Positions 8,119 to 18,127 of a DNA stretch of 64,000 nucleotides are shown piece after piece (position 1 is the first letter of the stretch; each line of letters opens with the position of its first letter). A program made the translations under genes and the position numbers. The DNA comes from Actinomycetota bacterium. Lineage in GTDB: Bacteria; Actinomycetota; Acidimicrobiia; IMCC26256; PALSA-610. Below the pieces are notes generated by a model. It searched no databases and had not been told where the DNA came from. It saw nothing but the letters and a program-made list of their open reading frames with translations. The DNA is taken from positions 1 to 64,000 of the forward strand of contig SXHN01000009.1 of assembly GCA_005773635.1 (NCBI GenBank), given 5' to 3'.

Positions 8119-10073
8119 CAATCCTCGCTGGGTGCGGCACTCAAGTATCGAGACTTAATCGACGCGACGATTGATGGATCTGCCAAGGTAGTCGTATCGC
8201 CAAGTTGTTCGTCTTCGGCAACGTTGCGCAGCAATCGCCGCATGATCTTGCCAGAACGCGTTTTAGGTAAGTCGTCGGTGAACAAGATCGACTGAGGCTT
8301 CGCGATTGGACCAATCAATTTCGCCACGTGGTTACGTAACTCTTCAACAAACGCGTCGCTCGGATCGTGCCCAGCGCGCAGGGTGACGAAGGCAGCAATC
8401 GCTTGGCCTGTGGTGGAATCAGTCTTCCCAACCACCGCAGCTTCTGCGACCGCCGGGTGATCAACGAGGGCGCTTTCCACCTCGGTCGTGGAGATATTGT
8501 GGCCCGAAACCAACATGATGTCGTCGACCCGCCCGAGCAACCAGAAATATCCCTCGTCGTCGGTTTTGGCTCCGTCACCCGCGAAGTACTTGCCTTCGAA
8601 CCGAGACCAATACGTGTCGCGGTAACGCTGTTCATCGCCCCATACCCCTCGCAACATCGACGGCCACGGCCGCGGCAGAGCAAGGTAACCCCCGCCGGGG
8701 ACACCCACAGTTTTGCCAGAATCATCAATGATTTCGGCTTGAATTCCCGGCAAAGGGAACGTTGCGCTTCCCGGCTTCAACGTGGTGGCGCCAGGTAAAG
8801 CGCTGATCATGATGGCGCCGGTTTCGGTTTGCCACCAGGTATCGACGACCGGACAGCGTTCACCGCCGATGGCCTTGTAGTACCAGACCCACGCCTCAGG
8901 GTTGATTGGTTCACCGACGCTGCCCAACAATCGTAGGGATGACAAGTCGTGGCGTAGCGGGTACTCATCGCCCCACTTCATGAATGTGCGGATCGCCGTC
9001 GGAGCTGTATAGAAAATCGAGACCTTGTACTTCTCGACGGTGGCCCAGAACCGATCTTTATCCGGGTAGTCGGGCGTGCCTTCGTACATCACGCTCGTTG
9101 AGCGATTCGCGAGAGGTCCGTAGACGATATAGCTGTGCCCAGTAACCCAACCACAGTCGGCAGTGCACCAGTAGACGTCGGTATCGGGATGAAGATCAAA
9201 CACGTACTTGTGCGTGTAGGCAACCTGCGTCAGGTAACCGCCAGTGCTGTGCACAATGCCTTTGGGTTTACCCGTCGTGCCGCTCGTATACAGAATAAAT
9301 AGTGGGTCTTCGCTATCCATCACCTCAGCTGCGCATTCGGTTGCCTGGTCAGCAACAACTTCGTGCCACCAGTGATCTCTGCCTGGCGTCATCACGACAT
9401 CGTTGCTCGCGCGTTGCAATACCAATGCCTTGGCAATCGTTGGGCACTCGATAAGCGCCTCATCGACAACCGCTTTGAGATCGAACACACTCCCACGACG
9501 CCAGGAACCATCTTGGGTAATCAGCGCAACCGCTTGAGCATCATTAATGCGATCCTTCAATGACTGTGCCGTGAAGCCCCCGAACACCACGCTGTGCACT
9601 GCACCGATGCGGGCACACGCAAGCATGGCGATAGGCAACTCGGGCACCATGCCCATATAGATCGCAACGCGATCACCTTTTGCCACCCCCAACTGTTTCA
9701 GCGCGTTGGCGGTCCTGCAGACCTCAACGAGCATGTCGCTGTACGTGAGCGAACGAACGTCGCCAGACTCACCCTCCCAGTGGAACGCGACCTGTTCACC
9801 GTGGCCTGCCGTCACATGGCGGTCAAGGCAATTCTCGCTGACGTTGAGCTTGCCGCCCACGAACCACTTCGCAAACGGCAGATCCCACTCCAAGATGGTG
9901 TGCCATTCTTGATGCCAATCGAGCTCGAGTGCCTGATGCGCCCAGAACCCCTGCCAGTCGTGGTCGGCATCGTCGTAAATCTCCGCCGAAGACACCAGCG
10001 ATTGCTTACGAAACTCCTTACTCGGCGCGAAGGTTCGGCCCTCCTGCAACAGCGCTTCAAGTGCATCCGACAT
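8118..10073 (-). CDS. acs: Acetyl-coenzyme A synthetase
   Basis: A 651-residue AMP-forming acetate-CoA ligase that converts acetate, ATP and CoA to acetyl-CoA. It has the family length, the P-loop [12 protein letters not shown], the acetate-pocket stretch [10 protein letters not shown], the hinge region [16 protein letters not shown] and the catalytic lysine motif [10 protein letters not shown] near the C-terminus. That lysine is the usual site of regulatory acetylation in this family. The ATG at 10071-10073 follows AGAGGG at 6-nt spacing. It is followed by the coupled HAD phosphatase; the 102-nt gap to the upstream methyltransferase gene makes an independent promoter possible. Confidence 0.97.
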   Translation of the reverse strand: MSDALEALLQEGRTFAPSKEFRKQSLVSSAEIYDDADHDWQGFWAHQALELDWHQEWHTILEWDLPFAKWFVGGKLNVSENCLDRHVTAGHGEQVAFHWEGESGDVRSLTYSDMLVEVCRTANALKQLGVAKGDRVAIYMGMVPELPIAMLACARIGAVHSVVFGGFTAQSLKDRINDAQAVALITQDGSWRRGSVFDLKAVVDEALIECPTIAKALVLQRASNDVVMTPGRDHWWHEVVADQATECAAEVMDSEDPLFILYTSGTTGKPKGIVHSTGGYLTQVAYTHKYVFDLHPDTDVYWCTADCGWVTGHSYIVYGPLANRSTSVMYEGTPDYPDKDRFWATVEKYKVSIFYTAPTAIRTFMKWGDEYPLRHDLSSLRLLGSVGEPINPEAWVWYYKAIGGERCPVVDTWWQTETGAIMISALPGATTLKPGSATFPLPGIQAEIIDDSGKTVGVPGGGYLALPRPWPSMLRGVWGDEQRYRDTYWSRFEGKYFAGDGAKTDDEGYFWLLGRVDDIMLVSGHNISTTEVESALVDHPAVAEAAVVGKTDSTTGQAIAAFVTLRAGHDPSDAFVEELRNHVAKLIGPIAKPQSILFTDDLPKTRSGKIMRRLLRNVAEDEQLGDTTTLADPSIVASIKSRYLSAAPSED

Positions 10074-10175
10074 GCAGACCCTCTCAGAAAATCGAACTTG
10101 ATCGCTGCAAATCTACTAACGAACGAGGCTCGACCAAGATGTTGCCGAAGCGACGCCGTCTCGATGGATGTTCGG

Positions 10176-11342
10176 CTACCTCTGTAGTCGCAGCACAGCA
10201 AACGAACCGAGGCCAGCCTCCTCAGTGAGGACCGATGCCTCGTGCACGATGCTCTTGGCCTTCATCGCTTCGAGATCGCCGACGTGCGCCCGCTCGGCCC
10301 AGAGCGCTTGAGCCGATCGAACACGATCTTCGATCCCCAACTCCCGCAACCATTCGGCTTGCGTGACAGGCTCAGCGAGCAGAAACCCACAACGTTGCGC
10401 CGCATGTTCTACATACTCCAAGGGCACATCCGCGGTGATGTCGGCGCGTCCCGGAACAACCAAGGGGTCGTGGCCGCGGCGATGCTGATGGTACGTCCGC
10501 AACCAATTCGGGCTTCGCGCGACGATCTCATCCATCGCTACGACATAGTCGATAACGAGCACGGCGCCGGTTCGAAGACACCGCGACGCGCTTTCGAACC
10601 ATGCCGTGAGCGATCGATCAAGTGGGATTCGCGTACCCACTACGGCACCTGCACATGCAACCGCATCATCATCCATCGCGGTGAAGAGCAGCTCGACAGC
10701 ACCGCCTTCGTCGACTCCAACCCGCGCCTCATGCCACCGCGCACCGTCAAATTCTGCGATGCCGAACGGCAAATTATCGAGAAGCTCGTTGCACAAGATC
10801 ACGCCGTCGAACCGGCCAGCCGGAAGATCGCCGAGTTGAGCAAATAGCGGGCCCCCACCCCCAATCGGCACAAGGGGATCTTCGCTTTCATCGCCATGAG
10901 CACGGCCAAAGGGTCCGAGCACAACTGAAGGATCATCCAAGGCGACCAACGAACGCTGGTGGTCGCGCAACACAGCCGACTTCTCCACCAACAGGTACCG
11001 CAGTGCCGCCGCGCAGCGCGGATGAGCACGGGCGATATCACGGGCAAGCTTTCCGCTGCCCGCACCAGCTTCAATCACAACGAACGGATCCGGATTGCCG
11101 AGAGCATCCCACTCTCGGTCAATCGCTTCAGCCACTAACGCCCCGAACAACGAACCCGTTTCAACGCTCGTTACGAAGTCGCTCCCAGCACGACCGGCAC
11201 CGCGGCCGGTAGCAAAGAACCCTTCGTCTCCATAGAGAGCCATCTCCATAAATACGTCGAACGGCACCGACCCACTCCGACGAAGACGGTCAACAAGTTG
11301 AGACACCAGTGCAGCATTCCATTTCCCTGGCAGTAACGCCAC
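10176..11342 (-). CDS. MidA/NDUFAF7-family SAM-dependent methyltransferase
   Basis: A 388-residue member of the COG1565 family, whose mitochondrial member NDUFAF7 (MidA) dimethylates an arginine of complex I subunit NDUFS2 during assembly. The N-terminal DVFMEMALYGDEGFF stretch, the SAM-binding motif IEAGAGSGKLARDI and ILCNELLDNLPFG are diagnostic. It lies 21 nt after nuoN of the 11-gene complex I operon, on the same strand, so it is probably the last gene of that operon. The substrate is inferred to be NuoD of this operon, whose Arg66 matches the NDUFS2 target Arg85, while the other NuoD in the window has Thr there. Confidence 0.9.
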   Translation of the reverse strand: MALLPGKWNAALVSQLVDRLRRSGSVPFDVFMEMALYGDEGFFATGRGAGRAGSDFVTSVETGSLFGALVAEAIDREWDALGNPDPFVVIEAGAGSGKLARDIARAHPRCAAALRYLLVEKSAVLRDHQRSLVALDDPSVVLGPFGRAHGDESEDPLVPIGGGGPLFAQLGDLPAGRFDGVILCNELLDNLPFGIAEFDGARWHEARVGVDEGGAVELLFTAMDDDAVACAGAVVGTRIPLDRSLTAWFESASRCLRTGAVLVIDYVVAMDEIVARSPNWLRTYHQHRRGHDPLVVPGRADITADVPLEYVEHAAQRCGFLLAEPVTQAEWLRELGIEDRVRSAQALWAERAHVGDLEAMKAKSIVHEASVLTEEAGLGSFAVLRLQR

Positions 11343-11363
11343 CTGTGCGGGAAGCGGCCAGGG

Positions 11364-12869
11364 CTAGCCCAATACTTTGGCCGCAGCTTCGGCCATATCA
11401 CCGAAGAAACTCGGATATACGCCAACCACCATCACAAGCCCAACACACACCGCGAGCGACGCTCCAAGTGCGCCCGTCACTTGCACTGGCCGCGCATCGT
11501 CAGCGGCAGGCCTGAACCACATGGACCGCACAACGTTGAGGTAGTAGTAAGCAGCGATCACCGAATTCACGCCCGCAACCACACCGAGTGTGACTCCCCA
11601 GCCACCACCGGCTTCGATGATTGATTGGAACATCGTAAATTTCGCGAACCAACCAGCGAACGGAGGGATACCCGCGAGCGATGCCAGGAAAATCGTCATC
11701 ATCACAGTGATCACTGGAGAATGCTGAAACAAGCCAGAGAACGACGAGATTTCACCCGATTGCGTGCGCCGCGCCACTGCAATGATGCAAGCAAACGCAC
11801 CCAAATTCATGGCGCCGTATACCAGCAGGTACACGATGACCGATCGCATCGCACCTCGTGCGACGGCAGCATCGCCGTGAGACTGCGCCAGACCAAACGC
11901 GGCGAACGGCACCAACATAAAACCACCCTGAGCCACCGACGAGTACGCCAGCATGCGCACAATGTTGGTTTGACGCAGTGCGGAGAGGTTGCCGAGTGTC
12001 ATCGAGAGCGCGGCGCCTACCCAAATAATCAACCACCACAGCGACGGCTGCAGCCCGAATCCAAAAAACACGATGTTGAGCATCGCAACGAATCCGCCAG
12101 CTTTTGATGCGACCGACAAGAACGCCGTCACGGGCGTAGGCGCCCCTTCGTACGTGTCGGGTGCCCACCAGTGAAACGGCACGGCGCTGACCTTGAATGC
12201 AAAACCCAACAAGCTGAGGAATACGCCGAGCGCAAGCACTTTGGAATCTGGCAGCGTGCCGATTTTGGCCGAGATCGCCGCGAGGTTGGTCTCACCGGTG
12301 AGCCCGAAAATCATCGACATGCCGTAGAGCATCACCGCGGAGGAAATCGCGCCGATCAAGTAATACTTGATGGCGCCTTCGTTGCTGCGGCGATCGTGCT
12401 TTCGGTACCCCGCGAGCACGTAGGTGGGAATCGAGATTGTCTCAAGAGCAACAAACAGCGTGATGAGATCGCGAGCCGAGGCCATCACCGTCATCCCAAG
12501 CACCGAACACAACAGCAAGAAGTAAAACTCGCCTTGGTAGTAGTCGCCCTCCGCGATGTAATCGACCGATAACAAAATGGTCACATAGGTCGCTACGAGG
12601 AAGAAACCCTTCAATACCAGGGCATAATCGTCGATCGCGTAGGACCCACCGAACATCGGCGCGATCGGATCACGAAACGCAATCACCGCAACCCATGCCA
12701 ACGACACCAACACGCCGATTGAGGCGATGCGCGAGGTCTGCCACGCCGACCGTTCGGGCAGAATCATGTCGGCGATGAGCACCACCATCACGGTCGCGAT
12801 CAACGCAATCTCGGGCGAGATCGCGAGGAAGTCAACGTGGGGATTTGCGGAGGTCAGGGCAGCAAACAA
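11364..12869 (-). CDS. nuoN: Complex I subunit NuoN (11-gene operon)
   Basis: A 501-residue antiporter-like proton-pumping subunit of complex I, with about 14 membrane helices. The proton-channel helices contain GYRKHDRRSNEGAIKYYLIG (a conserved Lys) and FKVSAVPFHWWAPDTYEGAP, plus the discontinuous-helix region VRMLAYSSVAQGGFMLVP. It follows nuoM by 2 nt and is last of the structural genes, before the methyltransferase. A paralogue (513 residues) ends the 14-gene operon. Confidence 0.96.
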   Translation of the reverse strand: MFAALTSANPHVDFLAISPEIALIATVMVVLIADMILPERSAWQTSRIASIGVLVSLAWVAVIAFRDPIAPMFGGSYAIDDYALVLKGFFLVATYVTILLSVDYIAEGDYYQGEFYFLLLCSVLGMTVMASARDLITLFVALETISIPTYVLAGYRKHDRRSNEGAIKYYLIGAISSAVMLYGMSMIFGLTGETNLAAISAKIGTLPDSKVLALGVFLSLLGFAFKVSAVPFHWWAPDTYEGAPTPVTAFLSVASKAGGFVAMLNIVFFGFGLQPSLWWLIIWVGAALSMTLGNLSALRQTNIVRMLAYSSVAQGGFMLVPFAAFGLAQSHGDAAVARGAMRSVIVYLLVYGAMNLGAFACIIAVARRTQSGEISSFSGLFQHSPVITVMMTIFLASLAGIPPFAGWFAKFTMFQSIIEAGGGWGVTLGVVAGVNSVIAAYYYLNVVRSMWFRPAADDARPVQVTGALGASLAVCVGLVMVVGVYPSFFGDMAEAAAKVLG

Positions 12870-12871
12870 AA

Positions 12872-14521
12872 TCAGCCTCCGCTGTGCTCAGACTCGGCGG
12901 GGGCGTGGTCGGTGCCGTCACCTTCAGAGTGCTCGGTGCCCGCATCGTCGCCGTGTTCGGCTTGGGGCTCGTGCGATTTTACGGGGGCAGTTTGCGTCGA
13001 CGGAAATGCCTTCACGATCGTCTTCACGGCATCGTCGGTGGTCTTGAACATCAAGCCGGGAACCACACCAAGTACCAAGATGAGCACAAGCATCGGAAGC
13101 CACGCAATCCATTCCGCAGTACCAACGTCGTGAATGTGGTGGTCTTTCCATTCGTCCTTCGGGGTGCCAAAGGCGACCTTCTGCAGCATCCACAGTAGAT
13201 ACCCAGCCGCGAGCACCGTGCCGATTGCGGCAATCACCATATAGGTGCGAAACACAGCAACGTTCAAACCGTCTGCTGGTTGGAATACCGACAAAATGGC
13301 CGGGAACTCGCCCCAAAATCCCGCGAGGCCGGGCAGCCCGAGCGATGCCATGGAGCAGAATCCCAGAATCCATCCCATCTTCGGAGCTTGGGTCAAAAGA
13401 CCACCGAGTCGCGACATCTCACGGGTGTGGAATGTGTGCTGCACCGAACCGGCAATGAAGAACAGCATGCCGGTAATCAGGCCGTGCGCCACCATTCCGA
13501 ATACAGCAGCATTGATTCCAAAGGCAGTGAGCGACGAAATGCCGAGCATGACGTACCCCATGTGTGCGACCGACGAAAACGCGATCAGGCGCTTCATATC
13601 GGTTTGCGCCAAACAGCCCAGCGCGCCGTAGATGATCCCGATAACCGCAAGCAAGCCAATCCAGGGCGCCCAACTCTTCGCGGCTTCCGGCAGGATCGGT
13701 AATGCAATACGAATGAATCCGTAGGTACCGAGTTTCAGCAAAATCGCGGCAAGAAGAACGGAACCGACGGTCGGAGCTTCGGTGTGCGCATCGGGCAGCC
13801 AAGTGTGGAAAGGGAACATCGGCACTTTGATCGCGAATCCGAGGAACATGCCGCCAAAGATGATCAGTTGCACACCATGGGTAATTCTGCTCTTGTCAGC
13901 CGCGATGAGATCGGGAATGTCGAAGGTATTGATACCTGTCTTAAAGTAGATCGCCAAAAACGCGAGCAACATCAGCGCAGAACCGAACAGCGTGAACAAG
14001 AAGAACTTGATCGACGCGTATTCGCGATTAGGCCCGCCCCACACACCGATCATGAAGTACATCGGCAGCAGCACAATCTCGAAGAAGATGAAGAACAAAA
14101 TGAGGTCTTGAGCGATGAACGTGCCGTTCATACCCACTTCAAGTAGCAATATCAGCGCCAAAAACGCTTTGACGTTGTGCGGTTCAGGGAAGTGATTCCA
14201 CGAATAGATCACACACAACACCGTGACGAATGCTGAGAGCACAAGCATGGGGAGCGAAATGCCGTCGACACCGATGTGGTAGTTGCTGTTGATCACTTCG
14301 ATCCACGTCTTTTTCACTTCAAATTGAAGCTTCGCAGTGTGGTCATAGTCGAAGTAATACAGCACGTAGAGGGCGAAGCCCAACGTCAACACGGTTGTCG
14401 CCAGCGTGACGATTTTGATGAGCTCTTCTTCCACTTTGGGAATGAGCAACACGAGCGCCAGGCCGACGATCGGGGTGAAGGTTGTCAGCGTGAGCACCCA
14501 CGCATCAAAGCCAGTTGCCAT
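12872..14521 (-). CDS. nuoM: Complex I subunit NuoM (11-gene operon)
   Basis: A 549-residue antiporter-like subunit. It has about 14 membrane helices and the channel motifs FFIFFEIVLLPMYFMIGVWG (conserved Glu), FAIKVPMFPFHTWLPDAHTE and LIAFSSVAHMGYVMLG. A hydrophilic tail of about 45 residues rich in Asp, Glu and His follows the last helix and is longer than in E. coli NuoM. It lies 11 nt after nuoL and 2 nt before nuoN. Confidence 0.96.
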   Translation of the reverse strand: MATGFDAWVLTLTTFTPIVGLALVLLIPKVEEELIKIVTLATTVLTLGFALYVLYYFDYDHTAKLQFEVKKTWIEVINSNYHIGVDGISLPMLVLSAFVTVLCVIYSWNHFPEPHNVKAFLALILLLEVGMNGTFIAQDLILFFIFFEIVLLPMYFMIGVWGGPNREYASIKFFLFTLFGSALMLLAFLAIYFKTGINTFDIPDLIAADKSRITHGVQLIIFGGMFLGFAIKVPMFPFHTWLPDAHTEAPTVGSVLLAAILLKLGTYGFIRIALPILPEAAKSWAPWIGLLAVIGIIYGALGCLAQTDMKRLIAFSSVAHMGYVMLGISSLTAFGINAAVFGMVAHGLITGMLFFIAGSVQHTFHTREMSRLGGLLTQAPKMGWILGFCSMASLGLPGLAGFWGEFPAILSVFQPADGLNVAVFRTYMVIAAIGTVLAAGYLLWMLQKVAFGTPKDEWKDHHIHDVGTAEWIAWLPMLVLILVLGVVPGLMFKTTDDAVKTIVKAFPSTQTAPVKSHEPQAEHGDDAGTEHSEGDGTDHAPAESEHSGG

Positions 14522-14532
14522 TTGTTTCTCCG

Positions 14533-16824
14533 TTAGTTGGTGATCACGACTGCGAACGCGACTGCGCTCAGCAAGAACAGAACGAGAAGCGCGTAATACT
14601 GCAAACGACCGGTTTGCAGTTTGCTAGATAGTCCGCCGAGTGCGCTCGTACCGGCAGCGGATCCGTTGTAGATGCCGTCAACACCCTTTTGATCGATGTA
14701 CTTATAGACGAACTTCGCTGCGCCGGCAGCGCCTTTGCCCGTGTAGCGCAACACGTTGTCGATGACGTTCTGATTCACCCAGTACGCCGCCTGTGCGATG
14801 GGACCCTTGGTGGCGCCCACGATGACATCGGTATAGAGAACATCCAGGTAGTACTTGTTGACTAACAACTTTTTGCCTGCACCCAACGCGCCGTTGCGTT
14901 CGGTGATGTTCTGCCCATAGGCCTTGCGCCAATAAAACAGGTACGCCAGGGTTACGCCGACAACGCCAGCGGCAGTAGCCAAAATTGGGTCGATCCACGC
15001 AAACTCAGGGTGTTCCAATATTGGGAAGCCCCTGCTGCCCACATGCGGGTCGACCCACAGCGGGAACTTTTCGAAAATCTCCCAGTGAAATATGTGATGC
15101 AGCATCGGAGCAAAGATCCAACCCGCGAAAATCGACATGAACGATAAGAAGTACAGAGGCCCAAGAATCGGGAAGTTGCTCTCGTGCGGCCCGCCATTGG
15201 CGTCGTGCCCGTGATCGTTTGACGCCGCGTGCCCGTGATCGTGCCCGTGATCATCGCCATCCGCCGTGTGCGCCGCGTGCGAGTCGTGGGCATCACCGTG
15301 ATCGGCATGCCCGCCGCGATACTCGCCAAAGAAGGTGAGGTACACACAGCGCGTCATGTACGCAGCGGTCATGACCGCTCCCAACAGACCAACATATTTG
15401 AAGAAGGTGTACTCGTTCGCGGAAGCCGTCGCCAGGATCTCGTCTTTCGAAAAGAACCCGGCGGTCAACGGCACACCGATGAGCGCGGCGGTACCGATCA
15501 TGAAGGTGGCAAAGGTTTTCGGCATGAACTTGCGCAAGCCGCCCATGTCGTTTTTCATGTCGAACGAGTGGTGGGCACCCGAATGGCTCACCGAACCTGC
15601 TCCAAGAAACAAGTTGGCTTTGAAGAACGCGTGGGTGAAAAGGTGGAAGATCGCGGCTGACCACGCGCCAACGCCAAGGCCCATCACCATGTACCCGAGT
15701 TGGCTAATGGTGGAATACGCAAGCACTTTCTTAATGTCGTTTTGGACAAATGCGAGTCCGGCACCGACCAAGAGTGTCGCACCGCCGACGGCAGCCATCA
15801 GGTTGATGCCACCGTCGCCGATGTTGAGACCTTCGTGAAAGATCGGGTAGACGCGCGCACCGAGATACACACCTGCCACCACCATCGTGGCTGCGTGAAT
15901 CAGCGCAGATACTGGCGTGGGCCCAGCCATCGCGTCCGGCAGCCAAGTGTGTAAGGGGAACTGGCCTGACTTTCCAATAATGGCGAGCAGTAACGCAGCG
16001 GCACACCAAAACAACAACGATTTGGAGTTGCCGTCGAGGCTGAGACCAATTGCGGCTTGGTTGACCTGCGTGATGTCGAAGCTTCCGGTGCCCGTGTATC
16101 GCTGCACGACGAAGAAGGTCATGATCACGCCAGCAAGCAAACCAATATCGCCGGTACGAGTGGTGAGGAAGGCCTTCAGCGCCGCGTTGCTATTGGGCTT
16201 TTCTTCCCACCAATGACCAATGAGCATGAACGAACAAAGCCCAACCAGCTCCCAGCCCACAAGGAGTTGCAAGGTGTTGCTCGCCACCACCAAGAACAGC
16301 ATCGATGCGCTGAAGAGCGATAGCGCCGCAAAGTAATGATTGAACCGACGATCGCCCTTGAGGTATTCGGTGCTGTAGAAGTGCACCAACAGCGAGATGG
16401 TGGTGACAACGAACAACATCATCACCGCGAGGCCGTCGATGTGAATGCCAACGTCGAGCTTGAACCCGTTGTTTTGAAACCAGGTGGTGGAGTGGATAAT
16501 CGGATTCGCCACGAAACTCGCGTGACCTTCGCCGCCTGCACTCGCGCCTTCGGCTGCGAGTTTGATGCTGCGCCCAAACGCACGGATCGTTTCGACCGCT
16601 CCGTGCTCACCACCGGGTTCACCACCGTGTTCGCTGGCGTTGACGTGCGAAATCCATTGCACGACCGTGCCACATGCCAGCACCCACGCTGAGCCAATCG
16701 AAGCAAGCCCGATCCACGCCGCACGTTCACCAAATCGTTTTCCGAATAGCAAGATCACGAAATACGAAATCGCCGGGATCAATGGGATCAGCCAGGCATT
16801 GTCGAGAAACCAGTAGTGCTTCAT
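14533..16824 (-). CDS. nuoL: Complex I subunit NuoL (11-gene operon) with His-rich loop
   Basis: A 763-residue NuoL, about 100 residues longer than the 662-residue copy in the other operon. Conserved parts are the channel motifs LVGWELVGLCSFMLIGHWWE, FPLHTWLPDAMAGPTPVSAL and VLAYSTISQLGYMVMG. A loop encoded at about 15178-15330 is exceptionally rich in His and Asp (repeated HDH and HGHD patterns) and sits between helices in the C-terminal half. It then continues into the lateral helix and final helix. The loop could bind metal or be a neutral low-complexity insertion. It lies 10 nt after nuoK. Confidence 0.95.
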   Translation of the reverse strand: MKHYWFLDNAWLIPLIPAISYFVILLFGKRFGERAAWIGLASIGSAWVLACGTVVQWISHVNASEHGGEPGGEHGAVETIRAFGRSIKLAAEGASAGGEGHASFVANPIIHSTTWFQNNGFKLDVGIHIDGLAVMMLFVVTTISLLVHFYSTEYLKGDRRFNHYFAALSLFSASMLFLVVASNTLQLLVGWELVGLCSFMLIGHWWEEKPNSNAALKAFLTTRTGDIGLLAGVIMTFFVVQRYTGTGSFDITQVNQAAIGLSLDGNSKSLLFWCAAALLLAIIGKSGQFPLHTWLPDAMAGPTPVSALIHAATMVVAGVYLGARVYPIFHEGLNIGDGGINLMAAVGGATLLVGAGLAFVQNDIKKVLAYSTISQLGYMVMGLGVGAWSAAIFHLFTHAFFKANLFLGAGSVSHSGAHHSFDMKNDMGGLRKFMPKTFATFMIGTAALIGVPLTAGFFSKDEILATASANEYTFFKYVGLLGAVMTAAYMTRCVYLTFFGEYRGGHADHGDAHDSHAAHTADGDDHGHDHGHAASNDHGHDANGGPHESNFPILGPLYFLSFMSIFAGWIFAPMLHHIFHWEIFEKFPLWVDPHVGSRGFPILEHPEFAWIDPILATAAGVVGVTLAYLFYWRKAYGQNITERNGALGAGKKLLVNKYYLDVLYTDVIVGATKGPIAQAAYWVNQNVIDNVLRYTGKGAAGAAKFVYKYIDQKGVDGIYNGSAAGTSALGGLSSKLQTGRLQYYALLVLFLLSAVAFAVVITN

Positions 16825-16834
16825 GCGATCGCTG

Positions 16835-17134
16835 CTATCCCTTCAACACGTTGACATCGTCGGGATTCGCACTTCGAAGATTGCGGTAAATGAGCAACAC
16901 AATCGCGAGACCCACGCCCACCTCAGCGGCGGCAATCGCGAGCACAAATAACGCGAACACCTGCCCAACGGCATTGTTGAGCGTCGCACCGAACGCAACC
17001 AAGTTGATGTTGACAGCCACCAACATCAATTCGATACTCGCGAGCACTAGCACGGTGTGCTTACGCGTAATCACCCCGTAAATGCCCGTTCCAAACAGGA
17101 ACGCAGAAAGTAGCAAGAACTGGTTCAGCATCAT
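16835..17134 (-). CDS. nuoK: Complex I subunit NuoK (11-gene operon)
   Basis: A 99-residue three-helix membrane subunit in the E-channel region. The conserved glutamates lie in ASIELMLVAVNI (helix 2) and AIAAAEVGVGLAIV (helix 3). Standard length. It is 7 nt from nuoJ and 10 nt from nuoL, in the canonical J-K-L order. Confidence 0.96.
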   Translation of the reverse strand: MMLNQFLLLSAFLFGTGIYGVITRKHTVLVLASIELMLVAVNINLVAFGATLNNAVGQVFALFVLAIAAAEVGVGLAIVLLIYRNLRSANPDDVNVLKG

Positions 17135-17141
17135 CGCGACA

Positions 17142-17633
17142 TCAGTCCTTTCGCGCCATGACTACGGCACCGATGAGTGCGGCGAGCAGCAGCACACCAA
17201 CAACTTCGAACGGAACTAAATATCCGCGGAATATGAGCTCGCCAACTTCTTTGGTACGCACCGGCTTGGTGAGCGCAACGTTGTCGTTACCCCATTCATC
17301 GATGAACGCCCAGGCAATGGTGCCCGAGAACAGCAACGCGGCGACGAGTCCGGGCCAACGCAGATTGTTGTTGAGTTTTTCTTCGGCCTCCATGGGCGCC
17401 CGCGTAAGCATGATGCCGAAGAGAAAGAGCACAATCACTGCACCGATATAGACGATGACCTGCACCCACGCAACGAACTCTTGGCCCAAAATAATGAACT
17501 GCGCCGCGCCACCTGCCAACACGAGAACTAACCACAACGCGGCGTGCACGATGTTGTCAGTGGTGACGACACGGACCGCACCCACAGCCATGAAGGCCGC
17601 GAATATCCAAAAGGCGACGTTCTGAGCGACCAC
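17142..17633 (-). CDS. nuoJ: Complex I subunit NuoJ (11-gene operon)
   Basis: A 163-residue five-helix subunit. The family signature is seen in helix 3, QVIVYIGAVIVLFLFGIML, which holds the pi-bulge linked to gating between quinone chemistry and proton pumping. Its ATG overlaps the nuoI stop, so translation is coupled. It is shorter than the 196-residue NuoJ of the other operon, which has a longer loop. Confidence 0.96.
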   Translation of the reverse strand: MVAQNVAFWIFAAFMAVGAVRVVTTDNIVHAALWLVLVLAGGAAQFIILGQEFVAWVQVIVYIGAVIVLFLFGIMLTRAPMEAEEKLNNNLRWPGLVAALLFSGTIAWAFIDEWGNDNVALTKPVRTKEVGELIFRGYLVPFEVVGVLLLAALIGAVVMARKD

Positions 17634-18127
17634 TACTTTTTGGCCTTTTTGACTTCGGCACCAAGCTCGAGTGGTTCGATTTCAGGAACAGTGGCTTCCC
17701 ACTCACCAAGCTTTTCCATATCGTGGAGCAAGCTTGCGATCGAAAACTCGGAATACTCATATTCCGGGCTCCAGTGCAACGCGTCAAACGGACAAACTTC
17801 GACACAGATTCCGCAGTACATGCAGAGCGCATAATCGATATCAAAACGGTCGAGCACCGAAACGGTTCGTTCGCGGCCGCCTTCGCGCCGGGCCGGGCGC
17901 TTTTCTTTATGGCCCTCGATGTAAATACACCAGTCGGGACAACTGCGGGCACACAACATGCACACTGTGCAGTTTTCCTCTTGCAGGGCAATGACCCCAC
18001 GAGCCCGCGCGGTGACCTCTTCTTTTTCGTGTGGGTAGTGCACCGTCACGGCTGGTTTCAACATCGTCTTCAGTGTGACGCCGAGACCCTTTTGCATGCC
18101 TTGAATACTGTTGCGGAATGATGCCAT
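17633..18127 (-). CDS. nuoI: Complex I subunit NuoI, 2x[4Fe-4S] (11-gene operon)
   Basis: A 164-residue peripheral subunit carrying clusters N6a and N6b: [15 protein letters not shown] and [13 protein letters not shown]. In complex I lacking the NADH module this subunit is the likely electron entry point toward N2. The start is taken at the ATG 18125-18127, which overlaps the nuoH stop by one base (TAATG); a longer in-frame version from 18196 lies inside nuoH and is unlikely. The C-terminus is acidic then lysine-rich (EVKKAKK). Confidence 0.95.
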   Translation of the reverse strand: MASFRNSIQGMQKGLGVTLKTMLKPAVTVHYPHEKEEVTARARGVIALQEENCTVCMLCARSCPDWCIYIEGHKEKRPARREGGRERTVSVLDRFDIDYALCMYCGICVEVCPFDALHWSPEYEYSEFSIASLLHDMEKLGEWEATVPEIEPLELGAEVKKAKK

